64,000 nucleotides of DNA, taken from NCBI RefSeq assembly GCF_029203305.1, contig NC_089465.1:248001-312000 (forward strand), given 5' to 3'. Below the pieces are notes generated by a model that searched no databases, was not told the origin of the DNA, and was given only the letters and a program-made list of their open reading frames with translations. Source of the DNA: Yamadazyma tenuis (Eukaryota > Ascomycota > Pichiomycetes > Serinales > Debaryomycetaceae). A program made the translations under genes and the position numbers. Shown piece by piece: positions 19,806 to 30,530 of the stretch (its first letter is position 1; each line of letters starts with the position of its first letter).

Positions 19806-22800
19806 TTTTATATGGGGATTAAGTTTGGAAAATTGAGGCCTTAGTTTCGAAACAGAGAACTAGGGGTTCTGATCTATATATTTTGACCCCATCTCTGACT
19901 AAAAAAAAAAAAAAATGTTTCTAGAAACCATCGCTTCATCATCCAATTATTATGCATGAAACCCAAATAAAATAATAATACCTTATTGCTTAAGTCCAAA
20001 AAAGTGAGGCGATAGTACGCCTCATGTTTTACCAGTGCTCAGTGCTCAATTGAGATGAGATGAGAAAAGAATCTTGGGTAGCCAGCTTGGTACTGGCGTA
20101 CTGGTATGTCGGTGGTACTCCAGGGTTGTGAGTAGCGACTGTCAAACCAGCAGATATCTAATGGAAACCATCGATTCAAAGTAAAAAAAATACAAATACA
20201 AGTGGGATGATAGTGAGGGCAAAGTCTTATAAAATATCATGGGGCCTGGTGTGTTTTTTCTACTCCTAGATAAAATTTACATTTAGTCTATCTCCCTTAT
20301 TTGCGGAGGGGCTACAATCAGTAGCCAGTATGAATTTTTTGGCTGATCTATCGTGACCGCAAAACCTGTCAACCTGTGGGGGAACTTGTCGGTAGACTTT
20401 CTGGGTTGACCTTTAGACAGCCTTGTGTTTTTTTTCAATTGCAATTGTAAAGCAATTCTATTATGGACAAACGCTCACATGGAACTGAAACAGAAAGTAA
20501 TATTTCCTGTATGTAATATATTTCGCTTAACGCTAGCGAAACCTTCGATTCTGGGGCAGCCCGTAAACAATCCATACGATACGAAGAAACCAGCTACGCC
20601 TAATCTACAAAATATATACTGACAAGCTTAATCGAGCTCCTAGTACTGGTTGGTTCAGTGGACCAACTACCAGCTGAGCTGAGATTTTCGATATCCCTAA
20701 AAGTGCATACCGGTTATTTCGAGATGGTATTTTTTTCATTCTAAATTTTATTTTTTTTGGAAAAAGGGAAGCATCGAAGGGCGCCATAACGGTGACCCAA
20801 TCTTCGGACATGTTCGTATTACAGAAACAATCACCCAGTCCTCACTACTCGGCATTGTGCGACGTACGATCAATGACGAGAGCGCGTAAAGTTAGATCAA
20901 GACATGCCGAGAAATTGTTGGCCTAGCTCTTTGGAGGCGGGCAGCCAAATGAGGTGAACAAAGTACAAGGACCTGGATCTGGGGTAGGTCGTGCGATTTG
21001 GTGAAATCGCATAATAGCATGATCAAGGGATTTGGTGCGAGTGCCTCAAAGTTTCGCTGGTATTTTCCATGTTATTTTGTGAGGCTCAAAACTCATTGTA
21101 CGGCATCTGGTAATAATTACGAGTATAAGGTTTTTATTCGTAAAATTAGCCAGTTTGGAGCAGTTTAGCGAGGTTGTTTATCATTTCATTAAACCTTGTT
21201 TTATTTGTATATTTCATTTGTTCTCATGAAAGTTGATTGTAAGACACGTTTCAGGAGTAAGATAAGTATTTCATCAACCTTTTTGTCAAAAAGGGTTAGG
21301 TCTATGGCCCACCACGCCTTTCAGTTTGACATTTCTGTCAGCTGGTTTGCCTCAATTTCACATGAAACAAATTCGGGCGCATAACTGTCACCTTATTTTC
21401 AAACATACTTTACAGGAAATATTATTTCTCTGTATATGGTTATTTTTTGGATGGTTGATCCCACAACAGCTCATGCGGTTTGGAGCCGTATCGTAGGCTA
21501 AGTTTAATCGCCATGCATGTACAGTTTGACTCGTTACGTGCCTGTGGGGGATACTGCAGGGCTCGTCCAAACGTCTAATATCATCTAAAGCTAGTGTAGC
21601 CCGAATATTCTTCTGGGGTGCTTTCAAGGGGGTTATTTTAGTCTTCGCCCATTTCAGATATAGAACAGTCGAACTTGCTAAGTTCTACTGCTCCGGTTTA
21701 CTGCATCGCTGTTGTGTCGGTTGTCAGCTGTTATCTTCGAAAGTTTCAGTTGTTCGTAAACTGTCCAACAGTGCTGATCCGAGCTTTTACCGAAATTTTG
21801 ATCGGAGCAACTAACTAAAGAAAAATGGATAAATCAAAAAATATAGTAAATTACAGCCTTAAACATAGGGGGCCCGTTGCACCCCTCCGGATGAATAGGA
21901 TCGCTGATAAGAAGAAAAAGAAATGCTAGGGTCAGTGTTAATAGGAAACGGGTAGAAAAGATGCACTGCTTGAAGATGATGGTGCCAGGGATCTAAATGC
22001 CTCACAACAAAGAGCATTCAATCACGGACTAATAGCTTCGGTATTTGTAATGGTGAATTGTTCAACTTGCGTGAAGAAATTGACATTTCGGTGTAGATTC
22101 AAAACTCCGCCTCTCAGACCGGTACTAGTCATGATTTACAACCAGTTTCTTGTCGTTGCACGTAGATGTATAAATATGTACCATTTATGCAAGAGGTATA
22201 AGTATCATTATGTACCAAATATGCAAGAAGAGTGAGGTTTTGATGAAGTCTTTTTTGTGCGCGGAGTTGTGGCCAATTCGCTTAATGCTTTGGTGGATTC
22301 TTACAAAATCTTCTAGGGACCACTTTGCAATATTTCAAGCGGAGTTATTGGAATATAGTGTTCCCGTATAATCCGGCAATACTTAATGTTTGAAAATTTC
22401 ATCAAAGTGGGTTCCTAAGTGAGTTCGTTTTAAGCGTCGTGCGGAGTGTCTATCAATGCTTCCAGTCAATCATATGGCGTCGGTGATCCTATTGTCTAGG
22501 CCGGTGTGTAGGTCACGTGCGTGGTGGCTGGCTGTTCGTCTGGCGGTTGAGAATTGGTGCTAACTGACGAAGCCAACCATTCGCACCCGCACGATTTCTA
22601 CAACCCTGTCAACCTCCTACCAAAAACCACCCAGCTTCCGCCTGATGTCACCCAATCCAAATACCCTCTCCTCCATCTGTGCTCTCCATCATTCCATATG
22701 TCTCTAGCCAATTCCCCTGTCTCTCTCTCCCAATTTCTACCCACTCATTTCCCTCTCAGACAGCCGCTTATTTTTGTTTGTGCTCAAAACGGGAACCTTC

Positions 22801-22894
22801 GCATTTTCCTTAAAATCAAACGAAGAAAAACTAAATCATTATTTACCAACTCCTTCCACGTCAGACACATATCACACCAAGTTATCTGCTAGTA
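19806..22894. other. 3.1-kb gene-free region between the adhesin and RAX1
   Basis: Longest spacer in the window and shared upstream region of the divergent adhesin and RAX1 genes. Seen: a hairpin TGAGGCG/CGCCTCA near 20006-20025; a pair of GAAACCATCG boxes (19924, 20164); a near-repeat TATGTACC(A/T)(A/T)(A/T)TATGCAAGA at 22175 and 22209; and a CACGTG E-box near 22514. Short open frames have no coding character. A tRNA-like element on the minus strand near 20640-20690 fails basic tRNA rules. A long regulatory region fits an adhesin under complex control. Confidence 0.6.
19875..19881 (-). promoter_or_regulatory. Probable TATA box of the adhesin gene
   Basis: TATATA about 70 bp upstream of the adhesin ATG on the minus strand, next to a 15-bp poly(A) tract on the plus strand. 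Confidence 0.5.
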
Positions 22895-24295
22895 ATGGAC
22901 GAGAAGTACCAGCAGGATTACCCCAACTCTCACTACTTGAGTAACTTGAACAACTTGAATGGTACCAATCAGCATGTGGACCTTAATCGATTACCCACGT
23001 TAGGAGAGATATTATCTAACAGAACCAAGTCACCAGTTGACCTCTTCACTTTTTACAACTTTATGAGAGAAATAGAGAATAGAGTGGAGTACTTGGACTT
23101 CTGGTTTGATTTGGTCAACCACCTCAACTTGTGTAAGTATTATGTCAAAGGATTGAGACAATCACTCTTAAAACAACAGAACCTCCATCAGCAAAGGGCA
23201 TCCAACTTACTGGAAAATCATAAGAGTTTAAGTTCCAGTGTGTTGTTGGATATGATCATCAACGATGATATTCTTCAGGACAATGACTCCAACCGGTTGT
23301 CCCAGTTTTTAAGAGGAGACTTGAATGTGACCGACCCTAAATTGGTAGATTTGATCAACCAGTATGAGGCTGACTATGACCCAAAAACGCAAAGAGACTC
23401 GGGAGCCTCTAGCATTCCATTGATGAACCTGCCTCAGCAGCAGTACCAACAACAGTACCAACTGCAGTATGATGAAACTTTCAGGCCTCCAAGTGGGTTT
23501 TCTTCCATTGGAGAAAAGCGAATTTCTTCCCAATCCAAGCTAATGGAAGGCCTCCTGACATCTGAAGACGTCGAAAATAGAATGGATCCCCACTACCAAG
23601 GCGCTGGCGCGAACTACACTCAAGTGAACCGAGATTCCTCGATAAACCCATCATTACTCGAGAAGCTCGTAAAGAGTTCGCCTCATGATAGCATGTCAGG
23701 TAGCCTTATCACCAGAAACAAGTTAAAAGACTCGACACAAAGCTTGCTTCTCAAGTACTTTGTGGAAGATGCAGAGAAGTACTTGAACTTACCAGGTCAT
23801 TTGAATCAATATATCATCAAATCGATCGAAATCGATGGTAGAGATGATCCCGATATTTTTAATGGAGTCAAATCATATATTTTCAACAAGATCGAAAACG
23901 AACATTTGCCCAACTTCTTGAACTTCATAGCCATCAAAAACTTGAACTCCAACTTTATCAGAATCATTGTTGGGTTGTTTTTCCTTTTCATTGCATTTTG
24001 GATCGGCTACGTTTTAATCTTTTTGGACTATTCCAAGTCCCTCAGAATTCCGGTGTTAGTGCCGTTCTTCATTGGATTCTACTGTCTAGTTTCAGCCATC
24101 TACTTAATTGATCCAGTGTTGGTGTGGTTTAAACGATCTCAATCATTTCAAGAATCTACAAGGTTCATACGATTGCAGGAGCCATTTATCTTCAAGTTAT
24201 TGGTGAAAAGAAGTTTATGGGTAACATTTTTGATCCTATTATGCACCGCCATATTGACAGTAGTTTTTTGCCTTGTACCAGGACACCGATTATAA
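22895..24295 (+). CDS. RAX1: Bud-site selection membrane protein Rax1
   Basis: 466 residues, like S. cerevisiae Rax1 (435), which with Rax2 marks bipolar bud sites as a cortical landmark. The N-terminal half holds an RGS-like fold split by a Gln/Ser-rich linker: the first half has TLGEILSNRTKSPVDLFTFY and NRVEYLDFWFDL, the second SLLLKYFVEDAEKYLNLP and the HLPNFLNF region. Three membrane segments follow in the last 130 residues (RIIVGLFFLFIAFWIGYVL, VPFFIGFYCLVSAIYL, FLILLCTAILTVVF). The start is the ATG at 22895, just after a pyrimidine-rich leader. Convergent with RPL19, 106 bp apart. Confidence 0.9.
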   Translation: MDEKYQQDYPNSHYLSNLNNLNGTNQHVDLNRLPTLGEILSNRTKSPVDLFTFYNFMREIENRVEYLDFWFDLVNHLNLCKYYVKGLRQSLLKQQNLHQQRASNLLENHKSLSSSVLLDMIINDDILQDNDSNRLSQFLRGDLNVTDPKLVDLINQYEADYDPKTQRDSGASSIPLMNLPQQQYQQQYQLQYDETFRPPSGFSSIGEKRISSQSKLMEGLLTSEDVENRMDPHYQGAGANYTQVNRDSSINPSLLEKLVKSSPHDSMSGSLITRNKLKDSTQSLLLKYFVEDAEKYLNLPGHLNQYIIKSIEIDGRDDPDIFNGVKSYIFNKIENEHLPNFLNFIAIKNLNSNFIRIIVGLFFLFIAFWIGYVLIFLDYSKSLRIPVLVPFFIGFYCLVSAIYLIDPVLVWFKRSQSFQESTRFIRLQEPFIFKLLVKRSLWVTFLILLCTAILTVVFCLVPGHRL

Positions 24296-24401
24296 TAGCA
24301 TTACCTGATGAATATACGATCACATCAATGAATTCCGCCAATAAAGAGGTTTATTGCACTAAAAATTTATACATAATGAATTAATAGACCTTAGGCTAAA
24401 A

Positions 24402-24968
24402 TTAGTTGTCGTTCAAGAAAGCTTCTCTCTTTTCAGCGACTCTTTGTTGTCTTCTTTCACGAGCAGCCTTGTTCTTGGATCTTCTAGCTTCAGCTTCAAC
24501 CTTCAAGGAGTTTTCTCTCAAAGCTTCAGCCTTGGCCTGGATGATGTGTTCGACTAATGATCTCTTGTGTTTAAAGGTGTTACCCTTGGCAGATTTGTAT
24601 AACGAGTGGTATAAGTGCTTGTCGATCTTCTTAGCATCTCTGTATTTAGCCAATAATCTTCTCAACACTCTCAATCTTCTCATCCACAAAACTTGGGCTG
24701 GCATTCTGGCGTCGGCAGTACCCTTTCTCTTACCGTAACCCATGTGTCTACCTAAACTCTTGCTTTCCTTTAAGGCTCTAGCTCTAGATCTAGAGTGAAC
24801 AACAGCTGGCTTCTTGACAATGGTACCATTTCTGTACAACTTTCTGATGGCTTGTCTCGAGTTAGCGCTGGCGAGTTCACTGGTTTCGTTAGGGTCTAAC
24901 CAGATCTTTCTCTTACCAACTCCGACAACGGAAGCAGCTAATCTCTTTTGGGTTCTTAAGTTAGCCAT
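24402..24968 (-). CDS. RPL19: 60S ribosomal protein L19 (eL19)
   Basis: 188 residues, the family length (189 in S. cerevisiae). Basic cytosolic large-subunit protein with the conserved start [20 protein letters not shown], the central [14 protein letters not shown] region and the long C-terminal helix [12 protein letters not shown]. The frame is open 57 bp upstream, but the ATG at 24968 gives the conserved N terminus. No intron interrupts the gene, whereas S. cerevisiae RPL19 genes are spliced near the start codon. Codon use is highly biased. Confidence 0.97.
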   Translation of the reverse strand: MANLRTQKRLAASVVGVGKRKIWLDPNETSELASANSRQAIRKLYRNGTIVKKPAVVHSRSRARALKESKSLGRHMGYGKRKGTADARMPAQVLWMRRLRVLRRLLAKYRDAKKIDKHLYHSLYKSAKGNTFKHKRSLVEHIIQAKAEALRENSLKVEAEARRSKNKAARERRQQRVAEKREAFLNDN

Positions 24969-25387
24969 TATTTCACGGATTAGTTTAGTAAAGAAAAATT
25001 TTTCGAGTAGGGGATTTTTTTTCATCAGTGAGTGAGAAACTGGTGTGTGAGTACCAACTCCTTCCTACTCATATTTGGGGCTCGATTGGGAAACTGTGTG
25101 CACAAACGGTGCAGTGTTCGCACACAATTCCTCTGGTGCGCAGTCACAGGGCTGTGCCCTGGTGGTTCCGGAGGTTTGGCGGTACGGTTTTAGAACTGGT
25201 ATTTTGTAGGAATGGAAGGGTTTTGGAGTGTGAGGTGTGAGGGAGGGATGATCGGACTATATTTTGGTGGGCATGAGCGATATTTGTATTTTTTCGTGGT
25301 TTAGCCATGAAGTCATACTCTCTTCAACTACAGGTTATGTAAGTGTTGAGTGTGTAGAGTTGTATATTGTAGGACACTAAATGGGTT

Positions 25388-25453
25388 ATGTTTGTGTTTA
25401 TGTTTGTGCCGTTTGTGCTGTTTGTGCTGTTTGTGTTGTTTGTGTACTGGTTG
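25388..25453. repeat. TTTGTG-type simple repeat
   Basis: Imperfect tandem of TGTTTGTG/GTTTGTGC units (period about 9), non-coding. It is the only clear microsatellite outside coding regions in this part. Confidence 0.6.
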
Positions 25454-25596
25454 TGTGATCTTTTTATACCTTAGGTGTAAAGAGTTAATCTGGGTATCTT
25501 TCTTCTCTCATTTCTGTGATTTTCACCATATTGATATTCTATTCAATATTTCTAAAGGTCACAAAACCTCCCCAACCAAACCCACTCAATCCAGAA

Positions 25597-25713
25597 ATGA
25601 TCTTAAGCTACTACGACACCATTACCAAGCTGATGGGGTATCTCTACATCTGCTTTACTGGATCCACAGTTGCAGCCAACTTTGGTCGTGTACGCCCAAC
25701 TTTTAATCACTAG
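25597..25713 (+). CDS. Possible 38-residue membrane peptide, unrecognised
   Basis: Starts MILSYYDTITKLMGYLYICF. The first codons are preferred yeast codons (TAC TAC GAC ACC ATT ACC AAG) and the peptide has one potential membrane span. The length would suit a small organelle-membrane subunit, but I recognise no family. It may be one exon of a spliced gene: GTATCT follows the ATGG. Tentative. Confidence 0.2.
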   Translation: MILSYYDTITKLMGYLYICFTGSTVAANFGRVRPTFNH

Positions 25714-26032
25714 CACACATGACACTACAATCAGCCATCAAACTATAAGTTCTTGAACAGAAGAGCTATAATAGAAGTTTAATAGGCTCCACCAACCGAA
25801 GTAGTTTATTTTTGATGGACAATAGCTAATGCCAGCATCTTATATGCTTTTCTCAAATACTACAGTCTATGCAAATCTTCACGCATAGCTCAAATAGTCT
25901 TACCAAAGAACCTTTGACCCACACTAATAACAGAAACAACAATATCCTCTTTTCACCCTCTTCAGCACACATTTCTTAATATTTGTCTGCCTCCACATAT
26001 ATGACTCTGATAAAAAGTGCGGTTCGATTTCT

Positions 26033-26043
26033 GATGAGATGAG
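26033..26043 (+). promoter_or_regulatory. PAC-like motif before the DUF2423 gene
   Basis: GATGAGATGAG about 30-40 bp upstream of the ATG. PAC (core GATGAG) is the known promoter element of yeast ribosome-biogenesis genes, which fits the nucleolar role inferred for the downstream gene. Confidence 0.55.
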
Positions 26044-26073
26044 TAACAAAAAAATATCCTCAACTGTACTACA

Positions 26074-26352
26074 ATGGCCAAATCATTAAGATCCAAGAAC
26101 GTGTTAAGGGCCAAAAGCATAAAGAGAAACAAGGAGTTCAAGGACCTTGATGATAAGAGACGGGAGAGACTCGCCAACAAAATGAAGGAAGAGTTGAACA
26201 AGCAAGACAAGACTGGTAGTAAGCTCGAAGATAATGAAGCGGTGAATGCCGATAAGAAGATCTCAACCTCCGGGTGGAGAGACTCCAGGAAGCTGCAGTA
26301 CAAGCAGAAAAAGAACAGTAAGAAAAAGACTGGCAAGGCATTGAAATTCTAA
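26074..26352 (+). CDS. DUF2423 small nucleolar protein (YBL028C-like)
   Basis: 92 residues, very basic. The N terminus MAKSLRSKNVLRAKSIKR and the C-terminal KISTSGWRDSRK block match what I recall of S. cerevisiae YBL028C (106 residues, nucleolar, DUF2423). Function is not established; ribosome biogenesis is inferred from family location and the PAC-like promoter motif. Convergent with ADE2, 119 bp between stops. Confidence 0.85.
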   Translation: MAKSLRSKNVLRAKSIKRNKEFKDLDDKRRERLANKMKEELNKQDKTGSKLEDNEAVNADKKISTSGWRDSRKLQYKQKKNSKKKTGKALKF

Positions 26353-26471
26353 TACATATAAAGGGCATTTAACGGGTTATTTCTTACATTCTCCTAAAAT
26401 AACAAAATTACATTTGGAGTTAACGATATATTGATGTTACAAACTTGATGATTTTATAGTAAATATCGACA

Positions 26472-28163
26472 CTATTTCCCAAAAGAAAAATACTTCTCGT
26501 AGCCAACTCTCTCTAACCTTTCGACCTTTGTTAACACCTCGCTTTCCATGTTTAACATGTATTGGTTCATTTCATTGAGCCATTTCTCATCATCAGTACC
26601 CAATATACGGATAGCCAACAATGCCGCATTAGTGGAATTGTTAATGGCAACGGTGGCCACAGGAATTCCCCTAGGCATTTGTACAATCGAGTGTAAGGAG
26701 TCTACTCCATCCAAAGTGGACCCCTTTACAGGGACACCTATCACTGGCAAAGAGGTCAAAGCAGCAACCATTCCTGGTAAATGGGCAGCACCACCAGCCC
26801 CGGCTATTATACACTTGATACCTCTTCCCTGGGCCTGCATAGCAAACTGTTGCATTCTTATAGGAGTTCTGTGGGCAGAAACAATGGTCAATTCGAAAGG
26901 AACTCCAAACTTCTTCAAGATATCGGCACCCTGGGACATGACTACTAAGTCGGAATCAGAGCCCATTACAATAGAGACCAATGGCTTTTGATCACCTTCA
27001 ACTGGAACTTCATATGATGTAGCTTCCCCTAAAATATAATCAAGTTTACGTTCACAGTTGGAGATAGAAGTGTCGACGACGTTGATGTGGCCCATTTTCC
27101 TCTGGGGTCTAGATGTCTTTCCATATAGGTACACACTGGTGTTTGGCAATTCCATGGCTCTGCGACACACCTGTAACTCTTTATTATGTTCTTTATCACC
27201 CAAAACATTCAACATAATCGAGTGAACGGATGAGTTGGTTAAGCATGTAAAGTTCTTGGGTAAGGGGAGGTTTGTGATGGCCCTAATGTGAGCCTCAAAC
27301 TGAGATGTAACACACGAGTCAATGGTATAATGTCCGGAATTGTGGGGTCTTGGAGCAATTTCGTTGATCAAAAGTTCGCCGTTTTCCAACACAAACATCT
27401 CGATTCCAAAAATGCCACATCCAGGAAACGTCTTGATGGCATTCCTGGCTAAAATTTCGGCTTTTGCCATTACAGAAGCATTCACTGGAGCAGGGCAATA
27501 CACCAAATGACAGATGTTATCTTTATGGATGGTTTCCACAATTGGGTAGTTGAAAACTTCCCCTTCGATGGATCTCACAACCATGACTGCCAACTCCTTG
27601 ACAAACGGACACCATTTCTCGGCGTACAAAGGACGGTCCTTCAAGAATTCAAGACCTTCTTCGATTGAGTCTTTGGTCTTCACCACAAAGTTGCCTCTGC
27701 CATCATACGCCAAAGTTCTTGATTTCAACATCAACGGGAACCCAAGCTTATCAGCAATCTTCAAAACTTCTTCACGACTATTCTCGTTCAACGCCACAGA
27801 TTCAACGACCTGAATATCATGTTTGATTAAATGCTCTTTTTGCAAGTACTTATCCTGGATCAACCTTATAGTTTCCGGCAAAGGATAAATCTTGATTCCA
27901 GTTTCAACTCGCACCTGCTCCAAAGCAGCAACATCAACGTGCTCGATTTCAACCGTCAATACGTCTGATTGAAGGGCCAACTCCTTAATGCTCTTGTAAT
28001 CAGTAAATGAGCCATCAACATGTACTTCCGATGCATTGATTTGTTTGGCGGGCGACAAGCCCTTGTCCAAAATACGGGTGCGGACGTTCAATCTGCTGGC
28101 AGCTTCGACCAACATTCGGCCCAACTGGCCTCCTCCCAAGATTCCTACTGTTTGAGTATCCAT
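26472..28163 (-). CDS. ADE2: Phosphoribosylaminoimidazole carboxylase
   Basis: Fused PurK-PurE enzyme of purine synthesis (AIR to CAIR), 563 residues (571 in S. cerevisiae). N-terminal ATP-grasp part begins [16 protein letters not shown]; the conserved [13 protein letters not shown] segment follows. The C-terminal PurE mutase part has VMGSDSDL, the VSAHRTP motif and the [11 protein letters not shown] loop. The ATG at 28163 gives [13 protein letters not shown]; the 15 codons upstream are not conserved. Loss in Candida-type yeasts gives red colonies. Three TGACTC sites lie just upstream. Confidence 0.97.
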   Translation of the reverse strand: MDTQTVGILGGGQLGRMLVEAASRLNVRTRILDKGLSPAKQINASEVHVDGSFTDYKSIKELALQSDVLTVEIEHVDVAALEQVRVETGIKIYPLPETIRLIQDKYLQKEHLIKHDIQVVESVALNENSREEVLKIADKLGFPLMLKSRTLAYDGRGNFVVKTKDSIEEGLEFLKDRPLYAEKWCPFVKELAVMVVRSIEGEVFNYPIVETIHKDNICHLVYCPAPVNASVMAKAEILARNAIKTFPGCGIFGIEMFVLENGELLINEIAPRPHNSGHYTIDSCVTSQFEAHIRAITNLPLPKNFTCLTNSSVHSIMLNVLGDKEHNKELQVCRRAMELPNTSVYLYGKTSRPQRKMGHINVVDTSISNCERKLDYILGEATSYEVPVEGDQKPLVSIVMGSDSDLVVMSQGADILKKFGVPFELTIVSAHRTPIRMQQFAMQAQGRGIKCIIAGAGGAAHLPGMVAALTSLPVIGVPVKGSTLDGVDSLHSIVQMPRGIPVATVAINNSTNAALLAIRILGTDDEKWLNEMNQYMLNMESEVLTKVERLERVGYEKYFSFGK

Positions 28164-28209
28164 ACTGTAATGAGATGTAGATAGATGAGATTTTATATTA
28201 ATGCGCACA

Positions 28210-28273
28210 GAGTCAGGTGCGGCGGTGACTCGGGAAAAATCTCGTCACGTGACCACTACCTTTTCTCTGACTC
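28210..28273 (-). promoter_or_regulatory. Three TGACTC (Bas1/Gcn4-type) sites and a CACGTG box upstream of ADE2
   Basis: TGACTC occurs at 28226-28231 and 28268-28273 on the plus strand and as GAGTCA at 28210-28215, about 47-110 bp from the ADE2 ATG. CACGTG is near 28244-28250. In S. cerevisiae Bas1-Pho2 activates ADE genes through TGACTC, so purine control is a fair inference. Confidence 0.6.
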
Positions 28274-28328
28274 CTATACAGAAGAATTGAATAGATTCGC
28301 TATGGGACTGGGCAAGCATGTCTTCGGT

Positions 28329-30224
28329 TTATTGGTGACCTGGGTACGGGGGTTCTCCGTAGAGAAATTGGTAGTCGTAGTCTAGATGCTGGAAATTTGC
28401 ACCCATGGGCATTTGCATTGGCTGCGAATACATTGGGCCTCCTAAACCCTGAGAGTGTGCAGCAGAGCCGGCACCGTGTGGGACGGGCATGGGGCCAGAG
28501 ACCGGCACAGGAGCAGGTGGGAGCGGCGACAGAGTGACCATTGCCAACGGCATCAGAGGGTTCAAGCTCATGGTGTTCAAGCCTAGGTCTTCATCAGGAT
28601 TCTCTCGCTTGAGTTTATAGTCCATGGCACCAAAGTCTGTTTGGGCGGACGAAACATACGATGGGTTGGTGAAGGGATTGGAGTCGGCGGTAGTACCTGT
28701 ACTAGGGCCTGCCGGGTCGTAATAGTTGGAGTTAAATGTAACCACCTGAGGAAAAACCTGGTCATCCACTGTGTCAGGAAGCAACAATCGTGAGGTGGTG
28801 GTAACAGCATCCTTGAGGTCGTTCACCTTGACGAACTCCCACAAGAAGATGTGTTTGATTTTCCGTTTGGGAATTTTCAAAATGGTATTGTGGCCAGCCA
28901 TATTTTCGTCCTTAGTGACGGGATCATCCTCGTAGAGAATTTGCTTGATGGTCAAGTGATTGATGGTGTTGATGTTGGAATTCATTTCGTTGTCGAGGAA
29001 AAATTTCCAAAACTTGTTCAAGAAGTCGTAGTTATCGTTCAACTTGATATGGTTTTCGTTGATTTTGAAAAAGTCTTTCCCATAGTTGTAAATGATCGTG
29101 AACATCGAGTACTGCTTCTCTTCCAGTCCAGCGGGTCCTCTAATGAACAAGTTGGTCTTCAATCCCTGGCCAATCGAGTAGTTGAGAGGAAAGTTGGTAG
29201 GTAACTGGATTCTCACCAAGTTGTGCAAAATCGGTAAGTTCAAATTGTTCATGCTAATGAGCTCCGGAAACCTATTGGAGATGTTGGCATTTGGCTTCAA
29301 CTTCAAGCTGGTGATCTCCTGGTTATCATGTAAGGATAATATTATCGGGTTATTGAGCATGGAGTCATAAATCGACATGTAGAAGTTTTCAATCATCAAG
29401 TTCATGGTCGACAATTGCAAGGGATGTGGTTTGGACTTAAGTTTCTTCCCACCGTGAGCCGGCTCAGAGTTAGAATATTGCCTCTTGGGGGCCTTGTTGA
29501 AACCCAACGACTTGTTGAGGTTGATTTGCAGAAATATCTCCTCGAACTTCTTGGTGTTCTCCATCTGCTCCTTGTCGTCTTTAAATGAAGGTCCTTCGTT
29601 TATCAACTTGATGACATCGAGTCGTTTGCCCAAATTCTTGATTACCTGTATGTGACTTGAGACCTGTTTTCTGGTACGGTACTTGCCAGTTTTGGTTAAG
29701 ATATAGTCACTGATCAACTCATTTCGGCCACAGGATCGTCCACTGATTTTGATCTTATTGAGGCCATTCTTGGGAATGATCGACAACACCTCTTCAAACG
29801 CCAATTCCACATCGTCCGACCAGATGTCCTTGTTCTTGTCGAGAAGGTCACCAGAGTACTCATCCCCTTCGTCTGGGAAAAGCATATTCCCCATAGACCC
29901 GTGTCTAGTGGCACTTTCGGGTTCTGTAACACTCGAATCCTCACCCGAGTCGTCATCACTGACTTTCTTTTGGTTCAAGGTGCTAGGACTAATGGTCCCC
30001 AAAATCTTGCGGATGGGAGTTTTTTCTTCGTCGAGTTCATCAAGTAGGTCTGTGGTAGAACTGTTAAATTTGGTGGATCTAGGCATTTCTCTTCGAACAA
30101 ACTTGCTGGACTCGTGGACCTGGTATATTTGCTTGCCATTTCCATCGAGGGCTATGTCCACAATCATAGGGAGCTTTTTGTTGGTCTTTTTGGTGGTAGG
30201 GGTTTGTGTTGGAGTATGGGACAT
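28329..30224 (-). CDS. TEC1: TEA/ATTS-domain transcription factor Tec1
   Basis: 631 residues. The TEA DNA-binding domain at about 133-200 begins IWSDDVELAFEEVLSIIPKN and includes GRSCGRNELISDYILTKTGK and RTRKQVSSHIQV. In S. cerevisiae Tec1 acts with Ste12 in filamentation; in C. albicans it drives hyphal and biofilm genes, adhesins among them. Regions after the domain carry a conserved mid-section (LRVMIENFYMS-like, about 280-470) and a Pro/Gly/Met-rich tail. The ATG at 30224 gives MSHTPTQTP; the frame is open 69 bp further but that part is not conserved. Downstream of NTO1 with a 1.6-kb spacer, consistent with a long regulated promoter. ADE2 follows in tandem. Confidence 0.95.
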   Translation of the reverse strand: MSHTPTQTPTTKKTNKKLPMIVDIALDGNGKQIYQVHESSKFVRREMPRSTKFNSSTTDLLDELDEEKTPIRKILGTISPSTLNQKKVSDDDSGEDSSVTEPESATRHGSMGNMLFPDEGDEYSGDLLDKNKDIWSDDVELAFEEVLSIIPKNGLNKIKISGRSCGRNELISDYILTKTGKYRTRKQVSSHIQVIKNLGKRLDVIKLINEGPSFKDDKEQMENTKKFEEIFLQINLNKSLGFNKAPKRQYSNSEPAHGGKKLKSKPHPLQLSTMNLMIENFYMSIYDSMLNNPIILSLHDNQEITSLKLKPNANISNRFPELISMNNLNLPILHNLVRIQLPTNFPLNYSIGQGLKTNLFIRGPAGLEEKQYSMFTIIYNYGKDFFKINENHIKLNDNYDFLNKFWKFFLDNEMNSNINTINHLTIKQILYEDDPVTKDENMAGHNTILKIPKRKIKHIFLWEFVKVNDLKDAVTTTSRLLLPDTVDDQVFPQVVTFNSNYYDPAGPSTGTTADSNPFTNPSYVSSAQTDFGAMDYKLKRENPDEDLGLNTMSLNPLMPLAMVTLSPLPPAPVPVSGPMPVPHGAGSAAHSQGLGGPMYSQPMQMPMGANFQHLDYDYQFLYGEPPYPGHQ

Positions 30225-30522
30225 TGTTTTGAATGAAAGACAAGGGTATGAGTAGTCCGAAACTGGGGGGAAAAACACAAACAAACCGGTCAATGGATTG
30301 GGAGATTACTGCTCCAGAGGGTTGATGTTCTCGTAACACGACAAAGGCACGGTGATAAACAAAGGAACAGGAAAGTAATAAAAAGGAACGGACGTGAGAA
30401 AAATTGACTATCTACTTTTCTCGTTTTCTCGTTTGTTTTCGTGTATTTTGTGTTCACTAGAAAACAGCGAACCAATGTCACTAAATCTTATTTGGCTTGA
30501 TATGGAAACAGCAAGGGCGAGG

Positions 30523-30530
30523 TTATATAA
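30523..30530 (-). promoter_or_regulatory. Candidate TATA box of TEC1
   Basis: TTATATAA about 300 bp before the TEC1 ATG, with A/T-homopolymer sequence between 30540 and 30640. The distance implies a long leader. Confidence 0.4.

Larger units (their letters stand above)
24969..26073. other. 1.1-kb divergent spacer between RPL19 and the DUF2423 gene
   Basis: Holds the RPL19 promoter (T-rich stretch next to the ATG), a TTTGTG-type simple repeat at about 25388-25450, a possible 38-codon frame at 25597, and a PAC-like GATGAGATGAG (26033-26043) before the DUF2423 gene. Confidence 0.5.

Noticed and set aside
20635..20695. tRNA-like element on the minus strand with AGCTCAGCTGGTAG and a 5-bp stem with 7-nt loop
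   Set aside because: The loop has C where the invariant U33 should be and there is no GGTTCGA-type T arm; not a tRNA by the rules I can apply.
22554..22892. 112-codon frame ending 3 bp before RAX1
   Set aside because: Pyrimidine-rich leader sequence; peptide has no conserved or coding character.
26018..26030. GGTTCGATTTC resembling a tRNA B box
   Set aside because: Flanks cannot pair as a T stem and no A box lies upstream.
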